DNA of 41,498 nt from assembly GCF_003236305.1 (NCBI RefSeq), contig NZ_POTX01000027.1:1-41498 (forward strand). Direction: 5' to 3'. A model generated the notes under the pieces. The model made no database searches. It had not been told where the DNA came from and saw nothing but the letters and a program-made list of their open reading frames with translations. Shown piece by piece: positions 1 through 8,868 of the stretch. A program made the position numbers and the translations under genes. Within the stretch, counting starts at the first letter, position 1. Each line of letters opens with the position of its first letter. This stretch comes from Micromonospora endophytica (GTDB lineage Bacteria > Actinomycetota > Actinomycetes > Mycobacteriales > Micromonosporaceae).

Positions 1-19
1 AGATGTGTATAAGAGGCAG
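1..19. other. Tn5/Nextera mosaic-end adapter remnant
   Basis: The first 19 bases match the Tn5 mosaic end used in Nextera libraries (AGATGTGTATAAGAGACAG) at 18 of 19 positions; base 16 is G instead of A. This is almost certainly residual sequencing adapter rather than genomic DNA. It introduces an in-frame TAA upstream of the first gene, which should be ignored when that gene is interpreted. Confidence 0.88.
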
Positions 20-438
20 GTCTCGAAGTCGCCGGCCTGCCCGGCCATCGGGTGCGGCACGCCAACTTCGAGGCACGAGTCGACCCGGTCAATGCCGGCA
101 GCAACGCCGGCACGAAAGCCGACGCCGCGTTCGTCGTCCGTTCCGGCCTCGGCAAAAGTGACTGTGTCTCTTTCGAGGCGGTGAATTACCCCGGCTACTA
201 CCTGCGACACTCGGGATTCCGGGTGTTCCTGCATCGGGCTGAGGGCAGCGCGGGATTCCGCGCCGACGCCACGTTCTGCCCGGTCACCGGCATCGGCGGC
301 AAGCACACGTCACTGCGCTCGCACAACTACCCCGATCGTTACCTGAGCCATGACTCCCGCAGGCAGATGCGTATCGCCCCGATCGGCGACGGAGCCACCT
401 CCTCGACGGCCGCCTTCCTGATCCGCCCCGCCCTGTAG
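20..438 (+). CDS. AbfB (CBM42-like) domain protein, 5' end missing
   Basis: This is the C-terminal part of a protein carrying an alpha-L-arabinofuranosidase B (AbfB) beta-trefoil domain. Known AbfB domains bind arabinose side chains of hemicellulose and usually sit at the end of secreted glycosidases. Repeated subdomain signatures are visible: a degenerate first repeat (LPGHRVRHANFEARVDP), then VSFEAVNYPGYYLRHSGFRV, then LRSHNYPDRYLSHD. The frame is open from the end of the adapter to the TAG at 436-438, so the true start lies off the contig; the GTG at 52 falls inside the first repeat and is not a credible start. A hairpin terminator follows. The catalytic domain, if there was one, is not in the window, so the enzyme class cannot be given. 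Confidence 0.8.
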
Positions 439-492
439 GGCTCAGCCGCCGCGCCCGTCATGGCGGCAGGTGTTCCGTTCGCCTGTCGACGG

Positions 493-529
493 CCGCCCCG
501 CAGAGCAGATCACCGGCTCTGCGGGGCGG
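493..529. terminator. bidirectional hairpin terminator
   Basis: A perfect 14-bp inverted repeat (CCGCCCCGCAGAGC and its complement, 9-nt loop) lies between the convergent AbfB gene and the DJ-1/PfpI gene. The stop codon of the minus-strand gene (510-512) is in the loop. There is no U-tract, as is common in high-GC actinobacteria. Confidence 0.75.
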
Positions 530-1109
530 AAGCGTTTCTCCACACGGGGGCCCGTAGGGCGAAGTCGATGGCGGTGGCCACCTCGATGGCGCGCTGCGCG
601 CCGAACTCCCGCTCGGTCAGCCAGAGGCCCAGATCCAAGCCAGCGCTCAAGGCGCCCGCGGTGACTCGATCGCCGTCGTCGACCACCCGCTCCGCGACCA
701 CATTCACGCCGTACGCGCGCAGTTCCTCGTACGCGTTGCGGTTGGTCGTGGCGTTGCGCCCGGTGAGCAGACCCGCCGCAGCGAGCAGCATCCCGCCCGT
801 GCACACCGACGCCATCCAGCGTGCGGAACCTGCCGCGTCTACCAGGCGTTCGAGCAGCACCCCACCCTGCGCCTGCGCCCAGGAGCCCTGCTCGGCTCGG
901 TTCAACCAGCCACCGCCGACCACGATCACCCCGTCGGGGCGGCCCAGCACAGCGGGCACCTGAAGCTGGACCCCGCGCATGCTGCGTACCGGGCCCGGCC
1001 CGTGCCCGACCACGAGTTCCACGTCGAACCCGGCGCTGGACAGGACCTCGAACGGGCCGAAGGCATCGAGTTCGTCAAAGCCGTCGAAGACGACGATTTC
1101 TACTCTCAT
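510..1109 (-). CDS. DJ-1/PfpI (class I glutamine amidotransferase-like) protein
   Basis: A 199-residue protein of the DJ-1/PfpI superfamily. It begins MRVEIVVFDGFDELDAFGP, the usual first strand and turn of this fold, and carries the nucleophile elbow SVCTGGMLL with its cysteine. The start at 1109 is chosen because the fold begins there; an upstream in-frame start at 1169 would add 20 unstructured residues. Members act as stress or glyoxal-handling enzymes, isonitrile hydratases, or sensor halves of GlxA-type AraC regulators. In GlxA regulators this domain is fused to an AraC DNA-binding domain. Here a bare AraC-type domain is encoded divergently 137 bp away, so the two may be split halves of such a regulator; this is inference. 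Substrate unknown. Confidence 0.82.
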   Translation of the reverse strand: MRVEIVVFDGFDELDAFGPFEVLSSAGFDVELVVGHGPGPVRSMRGVQLQVPAVLGRPDGVIVVGGGWLNRAEQGSWAQAQGGVLLERLVDAAGSARWMASVCTGGMLLAAAGLLTGRNATTNRNAYEELRAYGVNVVAERVVDDGDRVTAGALSAGLDLGLWLTEREFGAQRAIEVATAIDFALRAPVWRNASAPQSR

Positions 1110-1163
1110 CCGCCCAGGCTCCCCGACCGATGCGTGATGTGCCAGTGGCATGCTTGCCGTCCT

Positions 1164-1199
1164 GAGCAACTGGGTAGCGACTGCGCAGCTACCCTGCTC
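1164..1199. promoter_or_regulatory. dyad in the divergent DJ-1/AraC promoter region
   Basis: A perfect 7-bp inverted repeat GGGTAGC/GCTACCC (1172-1178 and 1188-1194) extends outward with GAGCA/TGCTC after a 3-nt bulge. It sits in the middle of the 137-bp divergent region between the DJ-1/PfpI and AraC genes, where a shared operator would be expected. Operator function is inferred. Confidence 0.4.
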
Positions 1200-1246
1200 G
1201 GCGCGGTCAGGCTGGTAGACATGGACGTGTCGCGGGGAGGGGCGGG

Positions 1247-1651
1247 TTGAGCAGGGCGATCGAGGAGACGAACCGGGCCATGCTGCGCGCCCGGGACGCG
1301 ATGGACCGGGCGTACGCCGATCCGCTCGACATCGCGACGCTGGCGCGGATCGCGCACGTCTCCCCGGCGCACTTCATCCGCACCTTCCGGGCGACCTTCG
1401 GCGAGACGCCGCACCGATACCTGCAACGGCGTCGGGTGGAGCGGGCCATGTATCTGCTGCTGCACACCGGTCGGGACGTGACGGAGATCTGCCACGCGGT
1501 CGGGTTCGGCAGTCTCGGCACGTTCAGTCGTACCTTCCGGCAGATCGTGGGGGAGTCACCCACCGACTACCGCAAGCGGCGGGCGGTGCCTGCCGCGCCG
1601 GTGCCGGGCTGCTTCACCAAAGCCTGGACCAGACCGAGCAGTTTTGGATAA
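1247..1651 (+). CDS. AraC-family DNA-binding protein (HTH domain only)
   Basis: A 134-residue protein made almost entirely of an AraC/XylS double helix-turn-helix: the first helix pair is at LDIATLARIAHVSPAHFIRT (about residues 28-47) and the second follows at VTEICHAVGFGSLGTFSRTF. It lacks any N-terminal sensor domain. The start is TTG at 1247, placed by the upstream GGGGAGG Shine-Dalgarno. The glyoxalase-fold gene begins 35 bp downstream, so the two are probably cotranscribed and that gene is the likely target. The divergent DJ-1/PfpI gene may supply the missing sensor. Such small AraC proteins often regulate an adjacent VOC-family gene. Ligand unknown. Confidence 0.88.
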   Translation: MSRAIEETNRAMLRARDAMDRAYADPLDIATLARIAHVSPAHFIRTFRATFGETPHRYLQRRRVERAMYLLLHTGRDVTEICHAVGFGSLGTFSRTFRQIVGESPTDYRKRRAVPAAPVPGCFTKAWTRPSSFG

Positions 1652-1686
1652 GCAGCAGGTCAGAGCGCTGCACTAGCGTTCCGGGC

Positions 1687-2106
1687 ATGACGATGAACGC
1701 GATCAGCCGGTCCCAGATCTATGTGCTCGACCAGGACGAGGCGCTCGACTTCTATATTGGCAAGCTCGGCCTGGAGTTGAACACCGACCTGGATCTCGGC
1801 TTCATGCGCTGGCTCACGGTCAACCTGCCGGGCGACCCGACCCGCGAGATCCTGCTGGAGAAGCCGGGCCCGCCGAACCTCGACCCGGCCACCGCCGAGC
1901 AGGTCCGCGAGTTGCTCACCAAGGGCGCCGCCGGTGGCCTCCTCTTCATGACCACCGACGACGCCCAGAAGACGTACGAGGAGTTGGTCGCCAAGGGCGT
2001 CGAGATCACCGACGAGCCGATGGAACGGCCGTACGGGATCGACTTCGGCATCCGTGACCCGTTCGGCAACAAGACCCGGATCGGCCAGATGTTCCCGCGC
2101 GGCTGA
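1687..2106 (+). CDS. VOC-family (glyoxalase/bleomycin-resistance fold) protein
   Basis: A 139-residue single-domain vicinal-oxygen-chelate protein. The paired beta-alpha-beta-beta-beta modules are visible: SQIYVLDQDEALDFYIGKLG at the start, and a second module around LLFMTTDDAQKTYEELVAKG ending in GIDFGIRDPFGNKTRIGQ, the usual closing strand. Family members include metal-dependent glyoxalases, dioxygenases and drug-binding proteins, and sequence alone does not say which this is. It follows the small AraC-type regulator by 35 bp and probably shares its transcript. Downstream is the ArsR-SulP operon with its own operator-like site. Confidence 0.87.
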   Translation: MTMNAISRSQIYVLDQDEALDFYIGKLGLELNTDLDLGFMRWLTVNLPGDPTREILLEKPGPPNLDPATAEQVRELLTKGAAGGLLFMTTDDAQKTYEELVAKGVEITDEPMERPYGIDFGIRDPFGNKTRIGQMFPRG

Positions 2107-2137
2107 GTGGCGGCCCGGCGCGGCACATCCGGACGAG

Positions 2138-2153
2138 TTGCAGATTTTTGCAA
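2138..2153. promoter_or_regulatory. candidate ArsR-type operator
   Basis: A TTGCA-N6-TGCAA perfect dyad in an AT-rich patch, 54 bp upstream of the ArsR-family start codon. ArsR/SmtB repressors commonly bind such short AT-rich dyads over their own promoter. Autoregulation of the ArsR-SulP operon is inferred. Confidence 0.5.
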
Positions 2154-2206
2154 GTGCTAAAGTCTTCAGTGCGGTGTTGACTATCGCCGCAGGAGGAGGC
2201 TGAGGC

Positions 2207-2545
2207 GTGTCGGTGCCGCTGTACCAGGCGAAGGCGGAGCTGTTCCGCACCCTCGGGCATCCCGTCCGGATCCGGGTCCTGGAGCTGCTCCAGGACGGTC
2301 CCAAACCGGTGCGGGACCTGCTCGCCGTCGTCGAGGTGGAGGCGTCGAACCTGTCCCAGCAACTCGCCGTGCTGCGCCGGGCCGGCATGGTCACCTCGTA
2401 CCGCGACGGCCCCCTGGTGATGTACGCGCTGAGCACGCCGGACGTCGCCGACCTGTTGGCCGCCGGGCGGCGGATCCTCGGCGCGGTGCTCACCGACCGG
2501 GACGGCCTGCTGGACGAGCTGCGGGCCAGCGGGCCGGACCGATGA
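2207..2545 (+). CDS. ArsR/SmtB-family winged-helix transcriptional repressor
   Basis: A 112-residue ArsR-type regulator. It shows the family opening AELFRTLGHPVRIRVLELLQDG, the recognition helix EASNLSQQLAVLRRAGMV and the wing SYRDGPLVMYALS. The classic metal-binding ELCVCDL cysteines are absent (VRDLLAVV at that position), so it probably does not sense metal through that site. GTG start at 2207 preceded by AGGAGG. Its stop overlaps the start of the SulP transporter (ATGA), so the two form a translationally coupled operon and the transporter is the likely target. A dyad at 2138-2153 is a plausible operator. Confidence 0.9.
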   Translation: MSVPLYQAKAELFRTLGHPVRIRVLELLQDGPKPVRDLLAVVEVEASNLSQQLAVLRRAGMVTSYRDGPLVMYALSTPDVADLLAAGRRILGAVLTDRDGLLDELRASGPDR

Positions 2546-4257
2546 GCACCCAGGCCGGGCCCGCCAGCGGCATCCGGCCGGCCGCGAGCACCATCGGGCG
2601 TCGTCTCCTCGACCTGCTGCCGGGCCGCGCCGACTGGCAGGCGGTACGCCGGGCACCCCGCCGGGATCTCGTCGCCGGGCTCACCGTCGCCATCGTCGCG
2701 CTTCCGCTGGCGCTCGCCTTCGGCGTCACCTCCGGCCTCGGCGCGGAGGCCGGGCTGATCACCGCAGTGGTGGCCGGTGCCGTGGCGGCTGTCTTCGGCG
2801 GGTCGAACCTCCAGGTCTCCGGCCCGACCGGCGCGATGACCGTGGTGCTGGTGCCGGTCGTGGCGCAGTTCGGGGCGACCGGCGTGCTGATGGTCGGCGT
2901 GCTGGCCGGGCTGATCCTGATCGCCCTCGCCATCGCCCGCGTCGGCAGGTACGTCCGCTACCTGCCGATGCCGGTGATCGAGGGCTTCACCGCCGGCATC
3001 GCGGTGGTCATCGCCCTGCAACAGGTGCCGGCCGCGCTCGGCGTGACCGACGCGCACGGCGAACGGGTGTGGGCGGTCGCGGCCGACGCGGTCGTCCGTT
3101 TCGTCGTACACCCGCGACCGGTGCCGGTCCTGGTGGCCCTCGGCGTCGCGGCGGTGCTGCTGCTCGGTGCGCGCTGGCGCCCCAACGTGCCGTTCTCGCT
3201 GCTGGCGGTGGCCGCTGCCACGGTCCTCGCCGAACTGGCACCGGTCGACCTGGTCCGGATCGGCGCCCTGCCGCAGACGCTGCCCGCGCCGTCGCTGGAC
3301 TTTGTCGACCTCGGCGCGGTGGGTGTGCTGCTGCCGGCCGCGTTGGCGGTGGCGGCGCTGGCCGCGCTGGAGAGTCTGCTCTCGGCCACCGTCGCTGATG
3401 GCATGACCGTCGGCCAGCGGCACGACCCCGACCGCGAACTGTTCGGACAGGGGCTGGCCAACCTGGCGTCTCCGCTGTTCGGTGGTATTCCGGCCACCGC
3501 CGCGATCGCGCGTACCGCAGTCAACGTGCGGGCCGGCGCGGTGTCGAAGCTGGCCGCGCTCACCCACGCGGTGGCCCTGGCCGGCATCGTGCTGGCCGCC
3601 GCGCCGCTGGTCGGCCGCATCCCACTCGCGGCGCTCGCCGGGGTGCTGCTGGCCACCACGGTACGGATGGTCGAGGCGGCGTCGCTCTGGGCGTTGGCCC
3701 GTGCCACCCGGGGCGACGCGCTGGTGCTGATGCTCACCTTCGCCGTGACCGTCATCTGGGACCTGGTCACCGCCGTGGCCGTCGGGGTCGGCGTGGCGGT
3801 CGTGGTGGCCCTGCGCGCGGTCGCCCGCGCCGCCCGGCTGGAACAGGTCCCCCTCGACACCGGCGAGCACACCGCTGAGGAGCAGGCACTGCTCGCCGAG
3901 CACATCGTGGCGTACCGGCTCGACGGGCCGTTGTTCTTCGCCGCCGCGCACAACTTCCTACTCCGGCTCTCCGACGTCGCCGACGTGCGGGTGGTCATCC
4001 TGCGGATGTCCCGGGTGTCCACCATCGACGCCACCGGCGCACACGTGCTCGGCGACGCCATCCGCCGACTCCAGGGACGCGGCATCACGGTGCTGCTCTC
4101 CGGCATCGTTCCCGGCCACGACGAGGTGTTGGACGCCCTCGGCGTGGCCGACCAGTTGCGCCGCGACGGCCTGGTCTTCCCGGACACCCCGGCCGCCATC
4201 GCGTACGCCCGCACCCTCGTGCCGGGCACGCCGGATCCGGACCACGCGGTGGCGTGA
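2542..4257 (+). CDS. SulP-family anion transporter with STAS domain
   Basis: A 571-residue membrane protein of the SulP (SLC26-like) family. The signature RRDLVAGLTVAIVALPLALAF opens the first helices, followed by the SGPTGAMTV loop and many hydrophobic segments to about residue 435. A cytoplasmic STAS domain occupies roughly residues 450-555, with VVILRMSRVSTIDATGAHVL, the position where the conserved Ser/Thr of anti-sigma antagonist-like STAS domains lies. Family members move sulfate, bicarbonate or dicarboxylates, usually coupled to Na+ or H+; the substrate here is not evident. It overlaps the upstream ArsR gene by 4 nt. No carbonic anhydrase gene accompanies it. Confidence 0.93.
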   Translation: MSTQAGPASGIRPAASTIGRRLLDLLPGRADWQAVRRAPRRDLVAGLTVAIVALPLALAFGVTSGLGAEAGLITAVVAGAVAAVFGGSNLQVSGPTGAMTVVLVPVVAQFGATGVLMVGVLAGLILIALAIARVGRYVRYLPMPVIEGFTAGIAVVIALQQVPAALGVTDAHGERVWAVAADAVVRFVVHPRPVPVLVALGVAAVLLLGARWRPNVPFSLLAVAAATVLAELAPVDLVRIGALPQTLPAPSLDFVDLGAVGVLLPAALAVAALAALESLLSATVADGMTVGQRHDPDRELFGQGLANLASPLFGGIPATAAIARTAVNVRAGAVSKLAALTHAVALAGIVLAAAPLVGRIPLAALAGVLLATTVRMVEAASLWALARATRGDALVLMLTFAVTVIWDLVTAVAVGVGVAVVVALRAVARAARLEQVPLDTGEHTAEEQALLAEHIVAYRLDGPLFFAAAHNFLLRLSDVADVRVVILRMSRVSTIDATGAHVLGDAIRRLQGRGITVLLSGIVPGHDEVLDALGVADQLRRDGLVFPDTPAAIAYARTLVPGTPDPDHAVA

Positions 4258-4263
4258 CGCCGG

Positions 4264-4350
4264 TCAGAGATCGAGGACGATCTCGCCGTGGACCTGCCGG
4301 TCACGTTGCGACCCTATCGCCGCGCCGGCAACCCCCTCGAGCCTCGTCGG
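4264..4350 (-). pseudogene. remnant 3' end of an MDR-type (quinone oxidoreductase-like) dehydrogenase
   Basis: Reading minus from an in-frame TAG (4351-4353), 28 codons end in RQVHGEIVLDL followed by TGA. This closely resembles the usual C-terminus of zinc-type and quinone oxidoreductase MDR proteins (typically ...GKIVL followed by one to three residues). Nothing upstream in this frame continues the protein; instead the prephenate dehydrogenase gene runs into it in another frame and stops inside it. The simplest reading is a deletion scar marking the left edge of the 4.3-23.4 kb cluster. The match is short, so it could be coincidental. Confidence 0.4.
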
Positions 4351-5195
4351 CTACCGTGCTCCGCGGCGACCTCCAGCGCGGCCCGGCCGGCCTGCCCGGC
4401 CCCGAGCAGACCATTGACGGTGGCCAGGTCGGGCGGGTTGGCGGCCAGGGCCTCCGCCGCACGGCGCAGGTCCTCGGCGACCGCCGTGGCCACGGCGGCG
4501 ACCTCGGTGGCGTTGTGGGCCAGGATCTGGGTCCACAGGTGCGGATCACCGGCGGCTATCCGGGTGGTGTCGCGCAGACCGGGACCGGCCAGACACAGGT
4601 CGGCGGCGGGCAGCCGGGCGAGCGCGGCGGCGAGCGCCCCCGCGACCAGGTGCGGGGTGTGCGAGACCGCGGCGACCGCGCGGTCGTGCTCTTCGGGGCT
4701 GCGCAGCACCGGCGTGGCACCGCAGAGCCGCACCAGGTGGCAGACCAGGTCGACGGCGGCGGGTGGGGCCTGTGTCGGGCAGATCGCCCAGGACCGCCCG
4801 GCGAACAGATCCGCGCGCGCCGCCGTCGGACCCGACCGCTCGCCGCCGGCCATCGGATGGCCGGGCACGAACGAGGTGAGGTCACACCCGGCGGCCCGCG
4901 CACCGGCCACGACCGACGCCTTGACGCTGGCCACGTCGGTGTAGACGCGGGCCAGCCGGTGCTGCTGGGCGGTGCGCAGCACGGCCGGCACCGCGTTCGG
5001 CGGCACGGCCAGCACCGCCAGATCGACTGTGGGCTCCTGCGGCGCGGCGGGTCGCCCGGCGCCCCGGGCGACCGCCTCCGCCACCGCGGCGGGATCTTCG
5101 TCGAGCAGGGTCACCGAAAGTCCCTGCGCCCGCGCGGCCAGCCCGACCGACGCGCCGATCAGTCCGGCCCCGACCACTACGACAGACACGATCAT
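4314..5195 (-). CDS. tyrA: prephenate dehydrogenase (TyrA-type)
   Basis: A 293-residue NAD(P)-dependent dehydrogenase that would oxidatively decarboxylate prephenate to 4-hydroxyphenylpyruvate. The N-terminal Rossmann motif VVVVGAGLIGASVGLAARAQG is followed by the family signatures VYTDVASVKASVV and FVPGHPMAGGERSG, which hold the prephenate-binding residues, and by SHTPHLVAGALA and a helical dimerisation domain. There is no ACT domain, so feedback inhibition by tyrosine through such a domain is not expected. ATG at 5195 follows GGAGGGA. It is the last gene of a six-gene minus-strand run that also encodes DAHP synthase. The last dozen residues (HGSRRGSRGLPARR) read into the MDR remnant and look non-native. 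Confidence 0.92.
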   Translation of the reverse strand: MIVSVVVVGAGLIGASVGLAARAQGLSVTLLDEDPAAVAEAVARGAGRPAAPQEPTVDLAVLAVPPNAVPAVLRTAQQHRLARVYTDVASVKASVVAGARAAGCDLTSFVPGHPMAGGERSGPTAARADLFAGRSWAICPTQAPPAAVDLVCHLVRLCGATPVLRSPEEHDRAVAAVSHTPHLVAGALAAALARLPAADLCLAGPGLRDTTRIAAGDPHLWTQILAHNATEVAAVATAVAEDLRRAAEALAANPPDLATVNGLLGAGQAGRAALEVAAEHGSRRGSRGLPARR

Positions 5196-5260
5196 GGACG
5201 TCCCTCCGTGCCGGGCGTACGGGTGCGGGAACCAGACCCCGCACCCGTACGCGTCGATGA

Positions 5261-5998
5261 TCAACTGACCCGTGCCACCGTGATCAGCGGCCCGCGCCCG
5301 GACGGCGCGGGCGACTCCTTCCGGAAGCCGCCGAACTCCTCGACGATCGTGAATCCGGACGACCGCAGCAGCCCACGGATCTCCGGGCCGGTCAACACCG
5401 TCTGGGCGAAGGTGTTCTCGTACATGCTCACCGTCCCGTCGGTGCCCCGGACCAGCAGCGTTTCGTCGTTGATCCAGGCGCCGTCGAGGGGACGCAGGAC
5501 CTGACGGGCCAGGCGGGTGATGAGCAGCCCGTCGCCGCGGTGGTGGGTGACCACCGCCGGCTGGTACGCGTCGACGAAGTTGAGCAGGTGCGCCGCGTCG
5601 AGCACGAGGTGACCGCCGGGCCGAAGCCAGCTGGCGACCCGGGTCAACAGGCCCGGCAGGTCCGCGTACGGCACCAGGTTGAGTGTGCCGAACAGGCAGG
5701 TGACGACGTCGTACACGGTCGAGGTGTGGAACCGCGTGACGTCCTCCCACACGTACTCGACGCCGGGGTCGCCGGCCTCCTTGGCGTAGCTGATGAACTG
5801 CGCGCTGCTGTCCACGCCGGTGCCGGCGTACCCGCGTGCCGCCAGCGCCCGCAGGGTCGTGCCGGTGCCGCAACCCAGGTCGAGGACCCGGCCACCCGGC
5901 GGCAGGTACGCGGCGAGGAAGTCGGCCTCCGCGGTGGCGTCGCGCATGCCCCGGCGCATCACCTCGTAGCACCCGCCGGGAAAGTTGAAGGTTTCCAT
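5261..5998 (-). CDS. class I SAM-dependent methyltransferase
   Basis: A 245-residue methyltransferase of the Rossmann-fold class. Motif I is RVLDLGCGTGTTLRAL (about residues 38-53), followed by an acidic motif II loop (GTGVDSSAQFISYA) and motif III around YDVVTCLFGTLNLV; SWLRPGGHLVLDA is the post-motif strand. O-, N- and C-methylation cannot be told apart from the sequence. It lies 28 bp downstream of DAHP synthase and 65 bp upstream of tyrA on the same strand, so it probably acts in the same pathway. A catechol-like product of the HpaB-type hydroxylase would be a logical acceptor, but this is inference. Confidence 0.88.
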   Translation of the reverse strand: METFNFPGGCYEVMRRGMRDATAEADFLAAYLPPGGRVLDLGCGTGTTLRALAARGYAGTGVDSSAQFISYAKEAGDPGVEYVWEDVTRFHTSTVYDVVTCLFGTLNLVPYADLPGLLTRVASWLRPGGHLVLDAAHLLNFVDAYQPAVVTHHRGDGLLITRLARQVLRPLDGAWINDETLLVRGTDGTVSMYENTFAQTVLTGPEIRGLLRSSGFTIVEEFGGFRKESPAPSGRGPLITVARVS

Positions 5999-6026
5999 GT
6001 GCTGCCTCTCGAACGTCGGTGGGTGG

Positions 6027-7409
<1,383 letters not shown>

Positions 7410-7449
7410 TCAGCTCCAGGCTGATCGGCGCGGCGCGGCGCGGACCGGA

Positions 7450-7935
7450 TCACCGGGCGGCGGTCCGTACGCCCGTCATGCTGACCGGGTTCGGACCGCT
7501 GACCGTTGCGTCGGGCTTGTACAGGTACGACTCGCCGGTGGTCTGGAAGGTGCCACCGTCGATCGCTCCCTCCTGGGTGCCGTGGATGACGCCGAGGAGA
7601 CTGCCGTCGGCAGCCGGCACCGGGTGCACGACGGTGAAGCTGAGCCGATCGCCGGCCAGCTTCCACAGGCCGGCGCCGACGTAGAGCGGCTTGCCGTCGG
7701 GGCCGGTCGGTCCGGTGATCGTGACCAGGTGCCGGGGCGCGAACACGAGTGTCACTACCGAATCGGCGCGGCCGGGGATCGTGACTGTGGTGCGCCACGA
7801 GCCGATCGCGCTCTGGGCCGGTGTGACGACGGCGGGACCGGCAGCGTGGGCGGCGCCGGGCACGGCCGCCACCGGGACGAGCGCGGCGACGGCCGCGGTG
7901 GCGATCAGGACGAGGCGGTACGGGATGGCGCGCAT
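7450..7935 (-). CDS. small secreted protein of unknown function
   Basis: A 161-residue protein with a clear Sec signal peptide: MRAIPYR, a hydrophobic stretch LVLIATAAVAALVPVAAV, and a probable cleavage after AAHA near residue 32. The mature part is about 130 residues rich in beta-forming segments (SWRTTVTIPGR, VVTLVFAPRHLVTI, YVGAGLWKLAGDRLSFTVV, FQTTGESYLY), suggesting a small beta-barrel such as a lipocalin-like fold; no family is recognised with confidence. ATG at 7935 follows GGAGGGA; an upstream in-frame start (7983) would precede the signal peptide. It sits inside the six-gene run between the aldolase-like and DAHP synthase genes, with 43-44 bp gaps, so it is probably made with the pathway and acts outside the membrane. 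Confidence 0.75.
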   Translation of the reverse strand: MRAIPYRLVLIATAAVAALVPVAAVPGAAHAAGPAVVTPAQSAIGSWRTTVTIPGRADSVVTLVFAPRHLVTITGPTGPDGKPLYVGAGLWKLAGDRLSFTVVHPVPAADGSLLGVIHGTQEGAIDGGTFQTTGESYLYKPDATVSGPNPVSMTGVRTAAR

Positions 7936-7979
7936 GGGTGTTCCCTCCTGAGGGTGACGGGTACGGGGTCGGGGTGTGG

Positions 7980-8789
7980 TCATTCGTCGAGCAGGTCGGG
8001 CTGCTCGTGGACGATGTCGTCCCAGAGCACCTGGAAGCTGAACCAGCCCAACTGGGCATCGCCGAAGCCGTCGCGGGCGGCCTCGGCCTGCTCGTCGGTG
8101 AAACGGCCAAGCTGTCCGGCCGCGGCGGCGAGCAGTTGCACCTGGGCGCAGCCGTCGTACGTGACGAACCAGTGCACGGCCTCGTCCACCGAGCCGCCCA
8201 CGGTGATCAGGCCGTGGTGGCGCAGCAGGATGGCCCGCCGGTCGCCGAGCGCCTCGGCCATCGCCCGGCCCTGCTCGACGGCGACTGAGGGGCCGTCGTA
8301 CCGGTCGAAGAGGACCTGGTTGCGGTAGAAGGCGGCGGATTCCTGGTCGATCGGTTCCAGCAGCCGGCCCAGCGCGCCCAGCGCCCGGGAGTGGGCGGTG
8401 TGGCCGTGCGCCGCCGCGGTGGCGTCGGGACGCAGTTGGTGAATCTGCGAGTGGATGGCGAACGCGCTGGGGTTGACCGGGTGCCGGCCGGCGACGACCC
8501 GGCCCTGGTCGTCGACGCAGATGAGGTCGCGCACCGTCACCCGGTTGAACGAGACCCCGAACGGGTTGACCCAGAACTGGTCGAGGTTCTCCGGGTCGCG
8601 TACCGAGATGTGCCCGGAGATCCCTTCGCCGTAGCCGAGCTTGCCGAAGATCCGCAGGGCGGCGGCCAGCCGCTGCTTGCGGTGCCGGCGTTCGTCCTCG
8701 GCCGACGTGAACACCGGCTCGGTCGGGATCGGCAGTCCGGTGTGGGTGTCGGCCAGGTATCCGGGCCGACGGTGGTCGATGACGGTCAT
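7980..8789 (-). CDS. class II aldolase/adducin-family protein
   Basis: A 269-residue single-domain protein of the class II aldolase/adducin superfamily. Visible motifs are GEGISGHISVRDP, WVNPFGVSFNRVTVRDLICVD, the metal-binding AAHGHTAHSRALG and the late LRHHGLITVGGSVDEAVHWF. Classical members are divalent-metal sugar-phosphate aldolases. The superfamily also contains CloR/NovR of aminocoumarin pathways, non-heme iron oxygenases of similar length that shorten a 4-hydroxyphenylpyruvate derivative to a 4-hydroxybenzoate. Because a prephenate dehydrogenase, which makes 4-hydroxyphenylpyruvate, is in the same operon, such a role is attractive, but nothing in the sequence proves it. ATG at 8789 after AAGGGGGAA; 79 bp after the FAD gene. 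Confidence 0.85.
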   Translation of the reverse strand: MTVIDHRRPGYLADTHTGLPIPTEPVFTSAEDERRHRKQRLAAALRIFGKLGYGEGISGHISVRDPENLDQFWVNPFGVSFNRVTVRDLICVDDQGRVVAGRHPVNPSAFAIHSQIHQLRPDATAAAHGHTAHSRALGALGRLLEPIDQESAAFYRNQVLFDRYDGPSVAVEQGRAMAEALGDRRAILLRHHGLITVGGSVDEAVHWFVTYDGCAQVQLLAAAAGQLGRFTDEQAEAARDGFGDAQLGWFSFQVLWDDIVHEQPDLLDE

Positions 8790-8868
8790 GATTCCCCCTT
8801 GCTGGTCGGTCTGGTGGGTTCGGCGGGAATGGTCGGTTCGATGAGTCCGGCGGGGATGTAGGCCGGGC

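Noticed and set aside
1660..3951. 763-codon minus-strand open frame
   Set aside because: It lies antisense to the VOC, ArsR and SulP genes, which have recognisable families, ribosome-binding sites and coupled starts. Its product is low-complexity Arg/Gly/His-rich, as expected for an antisense shadow in GC-rich DNA.
4314..5972. 552-codon frame extending tyrA upstream through the methyltransferase region
   Set aside because: The extension is an alternate-frame shadow of the methyltransferase. The TyrA Rossmann motif begins immediately after the ATG at 5195, which has a Shine-Dalgarno.
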